Origin: Candidatus Paraburkholderia kirkii
Lineage (GTDB): Bacteria > Pseudomonadota > Gammaproteobacteria > Burkholderiales > Burkholderiaceae
Assembly: GCA_001189345.1 (NCBI GenBank)
Contig: LFKV01000015.1
Span: forward strand, 1-64,000
Length of the DNA stretch: 64,000 nucleotides
Direction: 5' to 3'
The position numbers were made by a program, and so were the translations under genes. The notes beneath the pieces were generated by a model that saw nothing but the letters and a program-made list of their open reading frames with translations, was not told where the DNA came from and did no database searches. Position 1 is the stretch's first letter, and every line of letters begins with the position of its first letter. Shown here in pieces: positions 61,512 through 64,000 of this stretch.

Positions 61512-62908
61512 TCAGATCGTCCGCGAGAAGCGCCGCAGGCTCGCCTGCCCGAGATAGCGGTCGAACACCGACGCGACGTTGCGCACCAGCATGCGTCCCG
61601 CGGGCAGCACGCGGATCGCGTCACGCGAGAGGTCGATGAGGCCGTTGTCGGCCATTGGCGCGAGGCGCGCGAGCTCGCCGGAGAACGCGGCGGGAAACTC
61701 GATACCGTGCGCCGCCCCGACTTCGTCGAAGCGCAGCTCGCCGCCGCACATGAGACGCATGATGACGTCGCGGCGCAGCGCATCGTCGGCGCAGAGGCGC
61801 ACACCGCGCGCGATGGCGAGCTCTCCCGCGTCGATCGCGGCGGCCGTAGTCGGCGAGTTCGCGGGCGTTCTGCGCGTAGACGTCGCCGACCTTGCCGATC
61901 GACGACGCGCCGATCCTGATCAGATCGCAATCGGCATGCGTGCTGTAGCCCTGGAAGTTGCGCTGGAGCGGGCCCGCCTCGAACGCGCGCGCGAGCTCGT
62001 CGCCGGGCAGCGCGAAAGTGGTCCATGCCGATGTACACGTAGCCCGCCTCGCTCATGCGCGTGATCACGCGCTCGAGAATGGCGAGGCGCACGGTGGATG
62101 AGGGCAGCGCGCTTTCGTCGATCTGCCGCTGCATCTTGAAGAGCGTGGGCATGTGCGCATAGCCGAACACGGAGACGCGGTCCGGCGCGAGGTCGATGAT
62201 CGCGTCGAGCGTGCGCGTGAAGCTCTCGACGCTCTGATGCGGCAGGCCGTAAGATCAGATCGACGCTCACCGACTTGAATTGAAGCCGTGCCTGCACGCG
62301 GCGTCGAGCACGGTCTTGGTCATCGCGCGCGGCTGGATGGCGGTTGACCGCGCGCTGCACGCGCTCGTCGAAGTCCTGCACGCCGAGGCTCAGACGGTTG
62401 AAGCCGAGCTCGCGCAGCAAGGCGATGGTTTCCGCCGATGCCTCGCGCGGATCGACTTCGATCGAGTCGAGTATTCCGCGCGCTCGTCGGGAACGAGCTC
62501 GAAGTGCTCGCGGGTCGCGGACATCAGCTCGCTCATCTCGGCGTGCGAGAGGAAGGTCGGCGTGCCGCCGCCCCAGTGCAGTTGCGTGACGGGACGCGCC
62601 GTGTCGAAGAGCGCGGCCTGCATCGCCAGTTCGCGCTTCATGCAGTCGAGGTACGGACGCGCGTGCGCGCGATTCTTCGTCGCGACCTTGTTGCAGCCGC
62701 AGTAGAAGCAGACGGTGTCGCAGAACGGGATGTGGAAGTAGAGCGAGAGATCGGCCGTGGCGCCGCCGTTGCGCGCCGCCGCGCGATAATGCGCGGGGTC
62801 GAACGAATCGGTGAACTGGACGGCGGTCGGATAGGACGTGTAGCGCGGGCCGTGCGCATCGTAGCGCGCGAGCAGGTCGGGACGGAAGAGCGGGGCGGCG
62901 GGTGTCAT
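61512..62908 (-). pseudogene. hemN: Oxygen-independent coproporphyrinogen III oxidase, multiple frameshifts
   Basis: ATG 62908: [40 protein letters not shown] with the radical-SAM CxxxCxxC, LHWGGGTPTFLSHAEMSELM. Frames then change near 62465 (LRELGFNRLSLGVQDFDERV, QRAVNRHP), 62345, 62250 (FGYAHMPTLFKMQRQIDESA), 62025 and 61845, and the C-terminus MRLMCGGELRFDEVGAAHGI, RNVASVFDRYLG ends at 61512. At least five indels, the most decayed gene in the window. It decarboxylates coproporphyrinogen III without O2. Confidence 0.92.
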
Positions 62909-63063
62909 GGCGGGCCTCTGGGGATCAGCCGAGTCTAGTGCGACATGGCGCGCCCGCGTTGCGCGATAAGGTCGCAGCCCGCCCGCTGCGATTTGACGAA
63001 GCGCAAAGGCGAGGCGTGGGACAATGCGAATTTGGTCTGTTGCTTCCGCCATTCAGTACCGTC

Positions 63064-63357
63064 ATGCCGATCGATTCTTCGCCTCATGCCTGCCGCGAGG
63101 GCTGTGGCGCGTGCTGCATCGCGCCTTCCATCTCGAGCCCGATTCCCGGGATGCCGGATGGAAAGCGCGCGGGCGAGCGCTGCGTGCAGCTGGGCGACGA
63201 TTGGCGCTGCAGGATTTTTGGCGATCCGCGGCGGCCTGCCTGTTGCAGCGGCCTGCAGCCCTCCGACGAGATGTGCGGCGAGACGCGCGAGCATGCGCTG
63301 GTGTGGATCGAGCGGCTGGAGGTCGAGACGCAGCCGCGCGCGGCGCAACTGTCATGA
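63064..63357 (+). CDS. YkgJ-family cysteine-cluster protein
   Basis: 97 residues from ATG 63064. Metal-binding pattern [20 protein letters not shown] and later [38 protein letters not shown], typical of YkgJ/UPF0153 zinc- or iron-chelating domains. Function unknown. Intact, and divergent from hemN. Confidence 0.85.
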   Translation: MPIDSSPHACREGCGACCIAPSISSPIPGMPDGKRAGERCVQLGDDWRCRIFGDPRRPACCSGLQPSDEMCGETREHALVWIERLEVETQPRAAQLS

Positions 63358-63429
63358 CGATCGACGGTCCAACTCCCGAATCGCGTCGCCCGGCACCGAC
63401 CTGAAGAAAAAAGCACTGGAGGATCACGC

Positions 63430-64000
63430 ATGACGGAACCCGTCGCGCCGCTGTGGCGCCGGTTCGTGCTAGCAGGGCTGATGGCGCTGCCAGCACTCGC
63501 ACTCCCTTCGACCGGCCACGCCGCGTCGAACTCGATATTCCCCTTCATTCCGGACCACTACACATTCTCGACGCAGCAGGTGCAGGCCGCGGTCGCCAGC
63601 AAGTTCCCGCTGCAACGCACGGCCTCGCAGATCTTCGAGGTCGTCCTGAGCAACCCGGTCGTCGGGATGGCGGCGGAGCGCAATCGCGTGACGGTGCGCG
63701 TCGATGCGCGCCTCGCGACGCCCTTCATGCCGAATCCCGTGAGCGGCGCGTTCACGCTCTCCACGCAACTCGGCTACGACGTGCCGAGCCGCTCGGTCAT
63801 CCTCGTTTCGCCGAGCGTCGACGACGCGCAGTTCGCCAGCGACGCCGCGCCTTACAACCAGCAGATCGCGTCGGTCGGCGCCCAACTCGCGGCGCAACTG
63901 CTCGATCGCTATCCGATCCACACCTTCAAGCCCGAGGAACTCCAGTTCGCCGGCGTGTCTTACGAACCTGGTACAATCACAGTCGTTACAAACGGCATAC
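63430..64000 (+). CDS. DUF1439-type exported protein, cut by right edge
   Basis: ATG 63430 with a tggagg site 11 bp upstream. Signal peptide RRFVLAGLMALPALALPSTG. The mature part (FIPDHYTFSTQQVQAAVASK, FPLQRTASQIFEVVLSNPVV, NRVTVRVDARLATPFMPNPV, QFAGVSYEPGTITVVTNGI) matches the DUF1439 family, which has a lipid-binding-like alpha/beta fold. Open for 190 codons to the window edge. Confidence 0.82.
   Translation, partial: MTEPVAPLWRRFVLAGLMALPALALPSTGHAASNSIFPFIPDHYTFSTQQVQAAVASKFPLQRTASQIFEVVLSNPVVGMAAERNRVTVRVDARLATPFMPNPVSGAFTLSTQLGYDVPSRSVILVSPSVDDAQFASDAAPYNQQIASVGAQLAAQLLDRYPIHTFKPEELQFAGVSYEPGTITVVTNGI

Overview
The window is a high-GC, proteobacterial chromosome segment that reads as Burkholderia sensu lato (Burkholderia/Caballeronia/Paraburkholderia). 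The evidence is the efp-earP pair with the rhamnosylatable Arg32, the uvrC-pgsA-tRNA order, ydiU(selO)-msrB-yciB-bolA-ppiC, mltG-tmk-holB-tatD, and xdhABC next to an adenosine deaminase. About twenty-five non-transposon genes are interrupted by nonsense codons, frameshifts, deletions, IS elements or an inversion, while housekeeping genes beside them are intact. With four kinds of insertion sequence, this suggests a genome in recent, ongoing reduction, such as a host-restricted Burkholderia symbiont (leaf-nodule 'Candidatus Burkholderia' lineages are one known example). The symbiont lifestyle is inference; the decay is seen directly.

Layout. 1-1.2 kb: degraded IS66 element. 1.2-9.3 kb: an NtrC-like response regulator with degenerate ATPase motifs, a dead BON lipoprotein, efp and earP, uvrC, pgsA, tRNA-Gly and tRNA-Cys, an ElaA-type acetyltransferase. 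9.3-10.8 kb: ctaG and an SCO1-type gene, both broken. 11.1-17.2 kb: otsB with a frameshifted otsA, an MsbA-type ABC exporter, a 0.9-kb stretch without a recognisable gene, and a GT4 glycosyltransferase. 17.5-27.4 kb: a 9.9-kb inversion whose ends cut two genes; it holds an IS5-family element, selO, msrB, yciB, bolA, ppiC, a tcmP remnant, an IS3-family element, a dead rnhA, dnaQ and tRNA-Val. 27.4-36.6 kb: a lipid/acyl-CoA catabolic cluster that is almost wholly pseudogenised, with a truncated toxin/immunity-like pair lodged in it. 36.6-43.4 kb: mostly intact core genes (TANGO2/NRDE, ygfZ, mltG, tmk, holB, tatD, ankyrin protein). 43.5-50.6 kb: Rap1a and MscS pseudogenes, an intact second otsA with a second GT4 gene, a SYLF lipoprotein, PsiF-repeat protein and small hypotheticals. 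51-53 kb: an IS630 element nested in an IS3-family copy, joining a truncated BMP-type binding protein to a truncated adenosine deaminase. 53-59 kb: xdhC, xdhB and xdhA, with C and B broken. 59.3-64 kb: dsbB, a scrambled amidase, a decayed hemN, a YkgJ-type cysteine-cluster gene and the start of a DUF1439-type gene that runs off the right edge.

How the genes work together. Translation quality control (EF-P plus its rhamnosyltransferase), DNA repair and replication (UvrC, DnaQ, HolB, Tmk), phospholipid and cell-wall functions (PgsA, MltG, MsbA-like, YciB) and redox repair (MsrB, SelO, DsbB) are retained. Acyl-CoA catabolism, purine uptake and oxidation, copper delivery/cytochrome oxidase assembly, oxygen-independent haem synthesis and mechanosensitive channel functions are being lost. 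Trehalose synthesis can still run through the distant intact otsA and the intact otsB.
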